Positions 1-7,507 of a stretch of 35,359 nucleotides of DNA are shown in pieces. Position 1 is the first letter of the stretch. The number at the start of each line of letters is the position of its first letter. The notes below the pieces were generated by a model. It saw only the letters and a list, made by a program, of their open reading frames with translations, did not search any database and had not been told where the DNA came from. The DNA is taken from positions 1 to 35,359 of the forward strand of contig SXWH01000233.1 of assembly GCA_005791535.1 (NCBI GenBank). The letters run 5' to 3'. The position numbers and the translations under genes are program-made. The stretch is from Verrucomicrobiaceae bacterium (GTDB lineage: Bacteria; Verrucomicrobiota; Verrucomicrobiia; Chthoniobacterales; Chthoniobacteraceae).

Positions 1-131
1 TCGAGCTTCTTGAACATCGCTTCCGGATCGGGCTTCTTGCCTTCGCCCTTCTTGGGCTTGGCGTCGTCGGCGGCGTTGACCGCGAACGAAAGTGCTGCGA
101 CTGCGATGATGCTTGTGAGGATGTTTTTCAT
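1..131 (-). CDS. Secreted EF-hand-like protein, N-terminal fragment
   Basis: The gene runs off the left edge, so only about 43 residues are visible. They start with MKNILTSIIAVAALSFAVNA, a clear Sec signal peptide with likely cleavage after NA. A lysine/proline-rich stretch (DDAKPKKGEGKKPDPEA) and MFKKL followed by an acidic residue come next. In many verrucomicrobial and planctomycete secreted proteins this 'EAMFKKLD' leads directly into an EF-hand loop (DxDGDG), but the loop lies outside the window, so that identity is inference. The ATG has no good Shine-Dalgarno sequence, as for most genes here. It is the third of several minus-strand genes and is separated from the DUF3817 gene by about 120 bases in which I see no other gene. 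Confidence 0.6.
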   Translation of the reverse strand, partial: MKNILTSIIAVAALSFAVNAADDAKPKKGEGKKPDPEAMFKKL

Positions 132-253
132 TGTTTGTGTGTTTTTGTTATTTGGAGTGCCGGCTGTTCACCAGCGCAGGGCTGGTTTCCCGCCTGCTGT
201 CTGTGAAATAGCGGCACGTCCGCCATTCGAGACGACATTTGTCGAAAAAATAT

Positions 254-562
254 TCACTTCCCCGCTCCGTATTCCGCCTCCCACCCACGCATCCGGCGGT
301 CCAGCCAGAACGGGACGAGCGGAATGAACGAAGCCACAAACACCGCAGCCGCCCGGCCCACGCTCCACTTCGCCTTCACCATCGCCCCGAGCAGCGCCAC
401 GCACAAAATCACGAACAACAAACCGTGCAGCGAACCCACAATCCGCACCGCCATCGGCATCCCTGCATAATACTTCAGCGGCATCGCCACACCCAGAAGC
501 ACCAAATACGACACCGCCTCCACCAGAGACGCCACTCGGACAAATGATACGGGATTCTTCAT
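254..562 (-). CDS. DUF3817 family small integral membrane protein
   Basis: A 102-residue membrane protein beginning MKNPVSFVRVASLVEAVSYL. The 'RxAsxvEAvSYLvLLgvAMPLKY' opening, the central 'VRIVGSLHGLLFV' helix and the 'FIPLVPFWLDRRM' helix are the pattern of DUF3817 (TIGR03954) proteins, which have three transmembrane helices. Their biochemical role is unknown; related domains occur in some actinobacterial MFS and permease-like proteins. The open frame extends 70 codons further upstream, but that extension runs through the inverted repeat at 600-713 and has no membrane-protein character. I therefore chose the ATG at 562, which is preceded by a purine-rich AAGGGTGGGG. Family assignment is firm; function is unknown. 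Confidence 0.8.
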   Translation of the reverse strand: MKNPVSFVRVASLVEAVSYLVLLGVAMPLKYYAGMPMAVRIVGSLHGLLFVILCVALLGAMVKAKWSVGRAAAVFVASFIPLVPFWLDRRMRGWEAEYGAGK

Positions 563-599
563 AAGACCCCACCCTTTAGCGCAAACGATTCGATTGGTG

Positions 600-713
600 T
601 CCGCAGATTTCGCCGATTTCCGCAGATTGATTGAAGGACGGGCTCCCGAAACCCACAACGCATTGTGTAACATCCCTCCGATACCATCTGCGAAAATCTG
701 CGCAATCTGCGGA
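600..713. repeat. Imperfect inverted repeat built of iterated CGCAGATT-like units
   Basis: The left arm (600-628) and right arm (686-713) are reverse complements at 25 of 28 positions, separated by a 57-base centre. Each arm is itself three loose copies of a 9-10 base unit resembling CGCAGATT (TCCGCAGATT, TCGCCGATTT, CCGCAGATT on the left). The element sits between the DUF3817 and VF530 genes and supplies the apparent N-terminal extension of the former. I recall similar CGCAGATT-rich strings as dispersed repeats in genomes of this phylum, but this window holds only one copy, so dispersal cannot be shown here. Confidence 0.7.
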
Positions 714-772
714 ACAACACACCCGGCTCCCGATTTCCCTGCCGCCACCCTCGCCGCCGCACCGCCAACCAC

Positions 773-1042
773 TCACTCCCCCGCATCCTTCTCCTTTGCC
801 GCCGCCTCGTCTGCGCGCCGCATTTGCTCCCCGATGAACCACGCCTCCACCTTCGCCCGCGCCCACGGCGTCTTCCTCAAAAACGTGAGGCTCGACTTCA
901 CGCTCGGGTTAAACTGAAAGCACCGCACCGGAATCCGCGCCGCCATTTCCTTCCACCCAAACTGCTCCGAAAGTTCGGTCACAATCGTCTCAAGCGTAAT
1001 CCCGTGCAGCGGGTCTCGCGGATGGCTGATAGGTGAAGGCAT
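773..1042 (-). CDS. VF530 / DUF2132 family DNA-binding-like protein
   Basis: An 89-residue protein with the VF530 signature: DPLHGITLETIVTELSEQFG near residues 10-29, then RIPVRCFQFNPSVKSSLTFL, then RKTPWARAKVEAWF. VF530 proteins are small helical proteins structurally related to double-stranded DNA-binding folds; the cellular role is not established. The frame is open for 19 more codons upstream (to 1099), but that segment is arginine-rich and unlike the family, so I chose the ATG at 1042, directly before the conserved block. The C-terminus (EQMRRADEAAAKEKDAGE) is a charged tail beyond the family core. It lies downstream of, and on the same strand as, the TIM-barrel isomerase gene. Confidence 0.8.
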   Translation of the reverse strand: MPSPISHPRDPLHGITLETIVTELSEQFGWKEMAARIPVRCFQFNPSVKSSLTFLRKTPWARAKVEAWFIGEQMRRADEAAAKEKDAGE

Positions 1043-1117
1043 ATCGCCCGACTGCCTGCCACGTCCCGACCGCCGGCACAACCAAAACGGCACCTCCATC
1101 AGGGCGGCTACTGAAAC

Positions 1118-1927
1118 TCAACTCAGCGCCCGCACGCTCTCCATCGTCTGAATCGCAGCCGTATCGGCATCGGGAAGCGGGAGGATTTCGGCCGAAAGGT
1201 AGCCAGTGTAACCGATTGCACGAAGGGATTCGATGATGGGCGCGACTTGCGTGTGCCCCATTCCGATCGCGCGCCGGTTTGAGTCGGCAAAATGAACATG
1301 CCCGACAAGCGGTCCGCAGACTTCGAGCGTGGCGGCGAGGTCGGCTTCCTCAATGGCCATATGGAAAAGATCACAGAGGAGCTTTACGTTCCGAGTCCGT
1401 AGCGAGCGGAGGAAGTTTGCGGCATCGCGCTGGCGATTGAAGAGGTTCGTCTCATAGCGATTCAGCGGTTCGTAAAGAAATGGAACATGGTGCTGCGCAG
1501 CCTGCTCGCCAAGCTCGTCGAGCGCTTCGGCGAGCCAGCCGAGCGCCTGCTCACGGGCGACCGGTGCATCGTAGCGTCCCTGCATGGAGCCGAGAATGGC
1601 CGGAGCCCCAAATCCACCCGCCAGATCGATGATGGCGCTGATAAATTCGCGCGCCTTCCGCCGGTTTTCAGCATCGGGCGACGTCAGCGAGTATTTATGG
1701 AGAACCCAGCCGGCTCCTGTGCCGATCGCGGCGACTTTCAAGCCGTGGTGGTCGAGCAGCGATTGAAGTTCCGCAATGTCGATTGCGTTTGCGGCCGGCG
1801 GGAAGATTTCCACCGCATCAAATCCAAATCGAGCCGCACGGGCGCAACCATCCGCCAGACCGTCGTGAAATACAAACGGGCCGAACTTCGCTTCGGGAAC
1901 CAGACAGACAGTAATCGCGCTTTTCAT
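1118..1927 (-). CDS. Sugar phosphate isomerase/epimerase-like TIM-barrel protein
   Basis: A 269-residue cytoplasmic protein of the xylose isomerase-like TIM-barrel (AP_endonuc_2) superfamily, which contains hydroxypyruvate isomerases, tagatose/psicose epimerases and inosose dehydratases. The barrel runs through 'GFDAVEIFPPAA' (strand 2), 'LKVAAIGTGAGW' (strand 3), 'PFLYEPLNRYETNLFN' (metal-ligand Glu), 'VKLLCDLFHMAIEE' (Asp/His ligands), 'VGHVHFADSNRRAIGMGH' (His/Asp ligands) and 'YLSAEILPLPD' (last metal-binding Glu). All expected acidic and histidine metal ligands appear to be present, so it should be an active divalent-metal isomerase/epimerase. The substrate cannot be told from sequence and no sugar-catabolism neighbours help. 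The gene is divergent from the secretion operon, sharing a 148-base intergenic region with it. Confidence 0.8.
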   Translation of the reverse strand: MKSAITVCLVPEAKFGPFVFHDGLADGCARAARFGFDAVEIFPPAANAIDIAELQSLLDHHGLKVAAIGTGAGWVLHKYSLTSPDAENRRKAREFISAIIDLAGGFGAPAILGSMQGRYDAPVAREQALGWLAEALDELGEQAAQHHVPFLYEPLNRYETNLFNRQRDAANFLRSLRTRNVKLLCDLFHMAIEEADLAATLEVCGPLVGHVHFADSNRRAIGMGHTQVAPIIESLRAIGYTGYLSAEILPLPDADTAAIQTMESVRALS

Positions 1928-2075
1928 TGCACGAAGATGACAGCACGGAGATGCGCCGGACGAACAGAAAAAACCTGAATCCTGTGGAATCCACGGAGAT
2001 TGAGCGTTTTCGATTCGAAACTGTCATAAAGGCAGTGCTCGCAATTTCCGGCGGACACGCGCATTTTTTCAGTCT

Positions 2076-2579
2076 TTGAAACCACACCGTCAAACCACGA
2101 ACGCCTTCACCCTGCTGGAGCTCATGCTCGCAGTGGCGATTGTGGTGATCATCATGCTGATCGCGATTCCAAGCATGCAGGGGCTTCGCGCCGAACGCGC
2201 GTTGAGGGAAAGCTACGAGCGATTCGAAGCGATGGTTTACAAGGCGCAATCGAACGCTATCTCGCAGCAGCGCACCTGGGTCCTCGTTTGGGATAAAGGT
2301 GCGATTCTGCTCCAGCCTGACAGCCTCACCGCTGAGGAAAAGGAGAGCGGCGCAGCCGAGGGCGGTGACACGCTGACCGTCGGCGAAGACGAATCATTCA
2401 CGATCAACCGCCCTGCCGCACTACTGGCGGCCAAGGAAGTCCCCGGAGAATGGCCGTTCTGGCGCAGCGGAGCGTGCGAACCGGTAACCATCGCATACGA
2501 AGGACCAGCCGGAATCTGGACAGCGCAGTTCCACCCGCTCACCGGAAAGGGCGAGCTCATCGACGAAAAACCGAGATGA
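2076..2579 (+). CDS. gspH: Type II secretion minor pseudopilin GspH-like
   Basis: A 167-residue prepilin opening the secretion operon. A short basic leader (MKPHRQTTNA) precedes FTLLELMLAVAIVVIIMLIA, a textbook type IV pilin-like N-terminus with Glu at +5 and a long hydrophobic helix. Position -1 of the predicted prepilin-peptidase site is Ala rather than the usual Gly. The body contains a GspH/FimT-like beta domain ('ISQQRTWVLVWDKG' ... 'WTAQFHPLTGKGEL'). No ATG is available in frame before the leader; the start is TTG at 2076, without a clear Shine-Dalgarno. GspH sits at or near the pseudopilus tip complex in the periplasm. The stop codon overlaps the next gene's start (ATGA), implying translational coupling. 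Confidence 0.85.
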   Translation: MKPHRQTTNAFTLLELMLAVAIVVIIMLIAIPSMQGLRAERALRESYERFEAMVYKAQSNAISQQRTWVLVWDKGAILLQPDSLTAEEKESGAAEGGDTLTVGEDESFTINRPAALLAAKEVPGEWPFWRSGACEPVTIAYEGPAGIWTAQFHPLTGKGELIDEKPR

Positions 2580-2983
2580 TCCGCAGACATTCATCCCGCT
2601 CCGGCTTCATGCTTTTTGAAGCGATGCTCGCCGTCGTTATCTTCGCGCTCGGCGTGCTCACACTCGGCAAGTGCGTGGAAAACTGCCTGCGTGCGGAAAA
2701 ATTCCGCCGCGAGGAAGGCCACGCGCGCCGTCTGCTCACAAATCGCATGACGGAGATTCTCTCCAACGCCATTCCGCTCTCGGATAAATCATCTGAAAAG
2801 TGGGATAAAGGGCCCTGGGCCGGGATGGAATTATCGACGATTCGGACGCCGCTCGAACTGAAGAATGAAAAGGAGCAGGAACTTTTCGGCCTCTATCAGG
2901 TTACATTGGAGCTGAAATGGAAGTCCGGCGGCGATGTCGTCACAAAGGACCTGATTTTCTACATCTATCCGCGCCAACGCTGA
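2576..2983 (+). CDS. gspI: Type II secretion minor pseudopilin GspI-like
   Basis: A 135-residue prepilin with leader MIRRHSSRSG followed by FMLFEAMLAVVIFALGVLTL: a canonical Gly at -1, Phe at +1 and Glu at +5. GspI is recognised by its short size, the 'E-A-L-VAlaIfal' style helix and its place between H and J. The frame is open further upstream, but the ATG at 2576 overlapping the gspH stop gives a proper short leader. In the family, I, J and K form the tip of the pseudopilus. The stop TGA overlaps the ATG of the next gene (TGATG). Confidence 0.8.
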   Translation: MIRRHSSRSGFMLFEAMLAVVIFALGVLTLGKCVENCLRAEKFRREEGHARRLLTNRMTEILSNAIPLSDKSSEKWDKGPWAGMELSTIRTPLELKNEKEQELFGLYQVTLELKWKSGGDVVTKDLIFYIYPRQR

Positions 2984-3645
2984 TGCGACCGCTTTTTGCC
3001 AGAACGAAGGAAACCGCGATGACGATTCTCGAAGTCATCCTCGCGGTGCTTGTGCTGTCGATGATTTCGGTCGCGGTTTTTCAATTCGTGCGTTCGAACC
3101 TGAAAGCCATCTCGCTTTCGTCCGAGGACATCAACAACCGACTGGCCATGGAACGGCTGACAGAAGTCGTGCAGGAGGAATTTTTCAGCTTTCCGGGGCG
3201 CGGAACGTCCACCCTTGTGTCGAAGGCCGTCAAAGTCGGCGGGCGCGATGTGGACTCCGTCGAATGGCGTTCGAAAGGTGGGCCGGGCCTGATGACCACG
3301 GCTGCAAAAGGCGAATACATCGTGCGGCTGCGCATCAAGCCGGTGCAGCGGGACTCGTCGAAATACGAGATCGGCGTCGAACGCGAGCAGGTCTCGCAGG
3401 AGACGGAACTCGGACTGGTAGCATCGACGGGCACTTCAAAACCGGACTGGATTCCTCTGATTCCCGATGCCTACGCGCTGAAGCTGCGCTTTTTTGACCC
3501 ACGGCTGAATACAGAAGTCGCAGGTTGGACCGACCCGGGCGCGAGACCGAGCTTTATGCGAATGACCATCACCCGCGCCGCGGATGAGGAACCCGTCGAT
3601 GCGGTAATCTCCATCCCGGCAGCCATCGCCACGCAACAGCAATGA
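2983..3645 (+). CDS. gspJ: Type II secretion minor pseudopilin GspJ-like
   Basis: A 220-residue prepilin: leader MRPLFARTKETA, then MTILEVILAVLVLSMISVAV with Glu at +5. As in GspH here, the residue at -1 is Ala, not Gly. The larger globular domain contains 'VDSVEWRSKGGPGLMTT' and 'LKLRFFDPRLNTEVAGWTDP', compatible with the GspJ fold, which usually runs about 200 residues. The start is ATG at 2983 (TGATG overlap with gspI); an upstream extension in the same frame would bury the prepilin leader. Position in the operon between I and K supports the assignment more than sequence identity does. Confidence 0.8.
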   Translation: MRPLFARTKETAMTILEVILAVLVLSMISVAVFQFVRSNLKAISLSSEDINNRLAMERLTEVVQEEFFSFPGRGTSTLVSKAVKVGGRDVDSVEWRSKGGPGLMTTAAKGEYIVRLRIKPVQRDSSKYEIGVEREQVSQETELGLVASTGTSKPDWIPLIPDAYALKLRFFDPRLNTEVAGWTDPGARPSFMRMTITRAADEEPVDAVISIPAAIATQQQ

Positions 3646-4556
3646 TCCGCCCTTTTACCAACAACAATCTCCGCCGCGGCGCCGCATTGCTGCTCGTCCT
3701 TTGGGCGATGATTGTGCTCACCAGCGCGGTACTGGTTTACGCGACATTTGTCCGGCAGACGCTCGTCGCAGCAGGCCAAAGCTACAACGACACCGACGCA
3801 AGGGCGATGGCGAACAGCGGAATGGCGCTCGCGCTTCACCCGCTCACGACCAAGGAAACCCCGGCGCTCGCCATGCACACGGGAGATGACCCGGGATTCA
3901 GCATTCAGATGACGAGCGAAGGCGGGAAACTGAACCTCAACATCCTGCTCCGCGAAGACGACCCGCGGAAGATCGAGCTTTTCAAACGCTGGCTGGAGAG
4001 CCGTGGAATCGAGTTTAATGAACGCGAGCGGATAGTGGACTGCATTCTCGATTATCTCGATGCCGACAACCTCAAGCGCGTGAACGGCGAGGAGGATAAC
4101 AAGTCCTATCACGCAGCAAATCGGGGACAGTTCGAGTCGGTGGATGAATTGGAACTTGTCTGGGGAGTCGAAGCACTCACCAGTCAGGGCGGGTGGAAGG
4201 ACGATCTCACCATCGATTCCGCCGGGCCGATTGATGTCACTGCGGCGGATTTCCACATCATGCGACTGCTTCCCGGCCTCGGAGATGCGGGCATCCAGCG
4301 CTTCATCGAATGGCGGCGCGGAGCGGATCAAATCGACGGGACTCTCGATGACCCGCCAATCACAAAGCTCGATCAAATCCAGGGATTCCTCGGTTTGAAC
4401 AAGACCCAGTTTTCCGCGCTCGGCGGCCTCATCGGCCTCAAAGACAACACCTACAACATCATTTCGCGGGGCTGGAGCGGAAAAGTCCATCGACAAATCG
4501 AAGCCGTGGCCCGTAAAGGTGGACAGAACCCAACAATTTTACGCTGGAAAGAATGA
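3642..4556 (+). CDS. gspK: Type II secretion tip pseudopilin GspK-like
   Basis: A 304-residue protein with leader MIRPFTNNNLRRG followed by AALLLVLWAMIVLTSAVLVY. The 'RGAALLLVLW' start without Glu at +5 is characteristic of GspK, which caps the pseudopilus. The body carries helix-hairpin-helix-like elements typical of GspK: 'RERIVDCILDYLDADNLKRV' with an acidic, calcium-site-like 'NGEEDNKSY', and later 'HIMRLLPGLGDAGIQRFIEW'. Length matches the family (about 300-330). It overlaps gspJ by ATGA and gspL by ATGA, so the set is one tightly coupled transcript. Confidence 0.88.
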   Translation: MIRPFTNNNLRRGAALLLVLWAMIVLTSAVLVYATFVRQTLVAAGQSYNDTDARAMANSGMALALHPLTTKETPALAMHTGDDPGFSIQMTSEGGKLNLNILLREDDPRKIELFKRWLESRGIEFNERERIVDCILDYLDADNLKRVNGEEDNKSYHAANRGQFESVDELELVWGVEALTSQGGWKDDLTIDSAGPIDVTAADFHIMRLLPGLGDAGIQRFIEWRRGADQIDGTLDDPPITKLDQIQGFLGLNKTQFSALGGLIGLKDNTYNIISRGWSGKVHRQIEAVARKGGQNPTILRWKE

Positions 4557-5782
4557 AAAAGAACGGCGCAGAGAAAGCGCTCATCACTCCCGACGCCATA
4601 GGCTGGCGACTTCGCCTGGGCGAAGCAGACCAATCAATCGCAACGCTCGACGAAGCAGTAGCCCTCGTGCCTTCGAATGCGCGGATTGACCTCGCGCTTC
4701 CGTGCCAGTCGGTGCTGCTTGAGCGCCACCGCCTGCCTTCCACAGACCGCAGCGAACTCGGCGACATGCTGCAGTTGCAGCTCGAAAAGACGCTCCCGTT
4801 CCCCGTGGACGAAATCAGCAACGGATTCGAGGTTCTGGATACCGGCGAAACCGAGAGCACGGTATTGAGCGTGACTGCTCAACATTCCCAGCTTGAGGAA
4901 ATCTGCGCTCCACTCCGCCAGAATGGACGTGTGCCGGAGAGCATCTCGCTAAATGCCCTCCGCGTCGCGGCGGCATGTCCTCCGGATGAAACCGTCCTCG
5001 CCACATGGCCGGAGCAAGGCCAGACCGTAATCGCGATTTTTGAGAAAGGGAAACTCGGCTGGGCGCAATCCATCGCGGGAACAACAACCGATGAAATCAT
5101 GGCTGAACTCCCCGCCATGCTGATCGCGGCCGAACTCGAAGGTGCGCCGACGAATTTTTCTCGAATCCTCACCGCTCCGGGAAATCTCGAACTCGTGGGA
5201 GCGCTCGGGAATCACTTCTCGCGTCAGGTCGAGCCGATTCAGGATCCAACGGACTTTTCGTCAGGCATCGACCTTCTTCCAAACGGCTGGCTCCACGAGG
5301 CAAACAGCCGCGTTCGTGGCGAAAAGCTCAAACAGCGCCTGCTCGCGTTTGCTGTAGTGTATCTGCTACTCGTCGCGGGTGCATTTATCTTCCTCGCCTT
5401 GCAAAAGCGCCGCATCCAGAAGCTGCAAATCCAGTACGCCGAACTCGCTCCGAAATACGACGGAATCAAAAAACAAAGCGCCCGCTGGGATGCGCTCGCC
5501 CCGGTCATAGACCCGCCGCGATATACCGCGGAGGTGCTGCACCTTCTCGCGCGGAATCGTCAGGGCATCACGCCTGATGTGGAGTTCACCACGTTCAACT
5601 TCCGCCCGACGGAATGGACACTGAAGGGCGAAGCGACGACAGACAGCCATTTCTCGTTTACGCAGAAGCTCAAGAAGGACGAGGATTTGCAGGCTTTCAA
5701 TATGCCGCCACCAAACCCGCCCTACGTGCCTATCGGCAATACAGGCAAAGTCACATTCACCATCGTAGGGAGGCCGAAATGA
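4553..5782 (+). CDS. gspL: Type II secretion platform protein GspL/PilM-PilN-like
   Basis: A 409-residue bitopic inner-membrane protein. Residues 1-250 look like the cytoplasmic actin-like domain of GspL/PilM ('RIDLALPCQSVLLERHRLP', 'GDMLQLQLEKTLPFPVDEIS', with the 'E..LPFP.dei' motif typical of the family). A single transmembrane helix lies at about 263-284 (LLAFAVVYLLLVAGAFIFLA), followed by a periplasmic ferredoxin-like part containing 'EFTTFNFRPTEWTLKGEATT'. GspL normally docks the secretion ATPase GspE and partners GspM; no gspE lies in this window. Start ATG 4553 overlaps the gspK stop. Confidence 0.8.
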   Translation: MKKNGAEKALITPDAIGWRLRLGEADQSIATLDEAVALVPSNARIDLALPCQSVLLERHRLPSTDRSELGDMLQLQLEKTLPFPVDEISNGFEVLDTGETESTVLSVTAQHSQLEEICAPLRQNGRVPESISLNALRVAAACPPDETVLATWPEQGQTVIAIFEKGKLGWAQSIAGTTTDEIMAELPAMLIAAELEGAPTNFSRILTAPGNLELVGALGNHFSRQVEPIQDPTDFSSGIDLLPNGWLHEANSRVRGEKLKQRLLAFAVVYLLLVAGAFIFLALQKRRIQKLQIQYAELAPKYDGIKKQSARWDALAPVIDPPRYTAEVLHLLARNRQGITPDVEFTTFNFRPTEWTLKGEATTDSHFSFTQKLKKDEDLQAFNMPPPNPPYVPIGNTGKVTFTIVGRPK

Positions 5783-6312
5783 CCGAAATGTCCCAACGCG
5801 AAAAGGTTCTCTCATGGATCGTCGGCGGCGTCCTTTTCCTCGTCATCAATTTGTTCGCCGTGAAGTTCCTGATGGACAACTACCGCAAGCTTTCGACCAC
5901 ACGGGCGGAAGTGGAAGGGAAGATTGCCGGTCTTCAGCTTCAGGAATCCCAGCGTGACCTGTGGGCCCAACGCGACCAATGGCTGAACAATTCACTGCCA
6001 TCAATGGGCGATTCGGACGTCGCCAACCGGCAATTGATCGACGCAGTCCAGAACGTCGCGAAGAAATACACCGTGACACTCGAAGCTCCGCAGCCCGGCG
6101 TCCCGCTGCGCCAGCAGCTTTACACCATGCTGAGCATCAAACTCGAGGCCAAGGCAGCATGGACGCAGATGTTCGACTTTCTTCAGGAACTTCAAGCGCC
6201 CGGCCAGTTCATTTCCGTGGAAGGCGAATTGAAAGTCGACCCGACGGATAAGACGCAACTTCGCGCTGCACTCACGGTTTCAAAGTGGTATAGTCCGGAA
6301 GCAAAGCCATGA
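5779..6312 (+). CDS. gspM: Type II secretion platform protein GspM/PilO-like
   Basis: A 177-residue bitopic protein: a cytoplasmic MTEMSQREK, one transmembrane helix (about 10-31, VLSWIVGGVLFLVINLFAVK), a helical stretch ('STTRAEVEGKIAGLQLQESQ') and a periplasmic ferredoxin-like domain ('WTQMFDFLQELQAPGQFISV'). This architecture and placement after GspL match GspM/PilO, which dimerises with GspL in the inner-membrane platform. Sequence conservation in this family is low, so the call rests on topology and order. The start ATG 5779 overlaps the gspL stop; a longer in-frame extension is a shadow of gspL. Confidence 0.7.
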   Translation: MTEMSQREKVLSWIVGGVLFLVINLFAVKFLMDNYRKLSTTRAEVEGKIAGLQLQESQRDLWAQRDQWLNNSLPSMGDSDVANRQLIDAVQNVAKKYTVTLEAPQPGVPLRQQLYTMLSIKLEAKAAWTQMFDFLQELQAPGQFISVEGELKVDPTDKTQLRAALTVSKWYSPEAKP

Positions 6313-7022
6313 GAATCGCTGCATTTATCGCCCTGACCACATCCGCATTCGCTGCGACGGATGGCATTATCCCGCAGGCGTTCACACGGGAACGCTACGA
6401 GGAGACACGCACGACCTCGCCCTTTGTGCTCGCGACAAAAGTCGAACCGGAAAAGAAGGAGGAGGTCATCAATCCTTTTCAAAATCTCTACGTTACCGGT
6501 CTGGGTCGCGCGGATGGAAAAGAGTATGTGACCATCGTGCGTGTGGGAGAAGAGCAGACGCCCATTCGGCTCTGGGGTAATACTCCCGGGGAGGACGGCC
6601 TCGCCGTGCAGCAGGTGATCTGGTCCGACACATTCGGCAAGAGCAAGGTGAAGCTGAAGAAAGGGAGCGACGTTGGCGAAGTTGGCTTCAATGAGAATGC
6701 CATCAAATCCGCCGTGGCCGGAACTCCGGTCGCTCCACCAGCCGGTGGAAACCGCCCGCCGACACTACCCGGACAGATTCCGCAACCGGGAGCGCAACCT
6801 CCGCAGGGATTCAACCGTGCGCCGAGTGGACCGACTGCGGCGCCGCAGGTAACGAATACCTCTATCCCCCGCCCTCCTGGAGCACCGAGTTTCGGGAATG
6901 GTGGCTCCTCGATTCCCCGTCCGCCGGGGTCATTTACACCGCCATCGAATAACGGCGGCAACAATGGCTCATCCCAAGGCCGCCAGCGTGTGCGCGTGAT
7001 TAATAGTGGGCCGGGCAGATAG
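6309..7022 (+). CDS. Exported proline-rich protein, possible GspC/PilP-like clutch
   Basis: A 237-residue protein with signal peptide MRIAAFIALTTSAFA. The middle (about 55-140) includes 'NPFQNLYVTGLGRADGKEYV' and 'GEEQTPIRLWGNTPGEDGLA', a small beta domain reminiscent of the homology region of GspC/PilP, which links the inner platform to the secretin. The last 95 residues are low-complexity Pro/Gly/Asn with repeated 'IPRPPG' and basic 'GRQRVRVINSGPGR'. It is the last gene of the operon, coupled to gspM by an ATGA overlap. That location is where PilP follows PilO in type IV pilus operons, which supports the role by analogy only. It could instead be a lineage-specific secretion accessory. Confidence 0.5.
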   Translation: MRIAAFIALTTSAFAATDGIIPQAFTRERYEETRTTSPFVLATKVEPEKKEEVINPFQNLYVTGLGRADGKEYVTIVRVGEEQTPIRLWGNTPGEDGLAVQQVIWSDTFGKSKVKLKKGSDVGEVGFNENAIKSAVAGTPVAPPAGGNRPPTLPGQIPQPGAQPPQGFNRAPSGPTAAPQVTNTSIPRPPGAPSFGNGGSSIPRPPGSFTPPSNNGGNNGSSQGRQRVRVINSGPGR

Positions 7023-7099
7023 GCTGGCCAGCACGATTAAGGCGAGTTCCACCAGCCGCGACTACGCTCGCGCCTTCAATCGATTTCGACCGTGTTCAT

Positions 7100-7116
7100 C
7101 ACGACCCTGAGTCGTG
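7100..7116. terminator. Hairpin between convergent genes, possible bidirectional terminator
   Basis: CACGAC (7100-7105) and GTCGTG (7111-7116) form a perfect 6-bp stem with a 5-base loop. A second, weaker structure lies upstream at 7039-7076 (AAGGCG pairing with CGCCTT around an inner CGCGA/TCGCG stem). Both fall in the 135-base gap between the end of the secretion operon and the end of the convergent TMEM14-like gene, where a terminator is expected. Neither is followed by a T-run, so intrinsic termination is uncertain. Confidence 0.3.
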
Positions 7117-7157
7117 CCGATATAGCTCAGAAGCTGGGCAACCGACGCCGCAGCGAA

Positions 7158-7478
7158 TTAAATCCCAGTCAACGCGCGCACCACCATGACGAGCGCCACG
7201 ACGGATAGCACTCCAAGCACTCCAGCCGGCCACAGCGCTTTCCCCTTATCCGGCGCTTTGAGGAAGCCCGGTAGAAATTTTCCCGCGATCCCAAGCGAAC
7301 CCACCAGCGCGAGCACGAGTGCCAGCTTGGTACTGGACAAAAGCAGCAAGGAACCGGCAATCACCATTCCGCCAAGGATCGACGCTGCAATGAGCGACGC
7401 TTTGCTGCCTTTCAGAAAACCCTGAAAGCCGGCTGCGACGATGATGATTCCGAAGACGAGGAGATAGTTTTTAAGCAT
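7158..7478 (-). CDS. TMEM14/UPF0136-like small membrane protein
   Basis: A 106-residue protein made almost entirely of four hydrophobic helices. Between helices 1 and 2 it has 'GFQGFLKGSKASLIAASILG', which matches the 'G..GY.KaGS..SLiAG...G' signature of the TMEM14 family. A second loop carries 'GKFLPGFLKAPDKGKALWPA', also close to family positions. Bacterial and chloroplast members have been linked to fatty-acid export or membrane biogenesis; the role here is unknown. Start ATG 7478 puts helix 1 (LLVFGIIIVAAGF) right at the N-terminus. It lies just downstream of the PaaK-like gene on the same strand, only 29 bases away. Confidence 0.65.
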   Translation of the reverse strand: MLKNYLLVFGIIIVAAGFQGFLKGSKASLIAASILGGMVIAGSLLLLSSTKLALVLALVGSLGIAGKFLPGFLKAPDKGKALWPAGVLGVLSVVALVMVVRALTGI

Positions 7479-7507
7479 GAAATTGGAGCGTTTCCCCCAC
7501 CCTGCGC

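Noticed and set aside
2000..2030. TTGAGC ... CATAAA as a sigma-70-like promoter for the secretion operon
   Set aside because: Spacing of 18-19 bases and weak -10 match; not distinguishable from chance in a single sequence.
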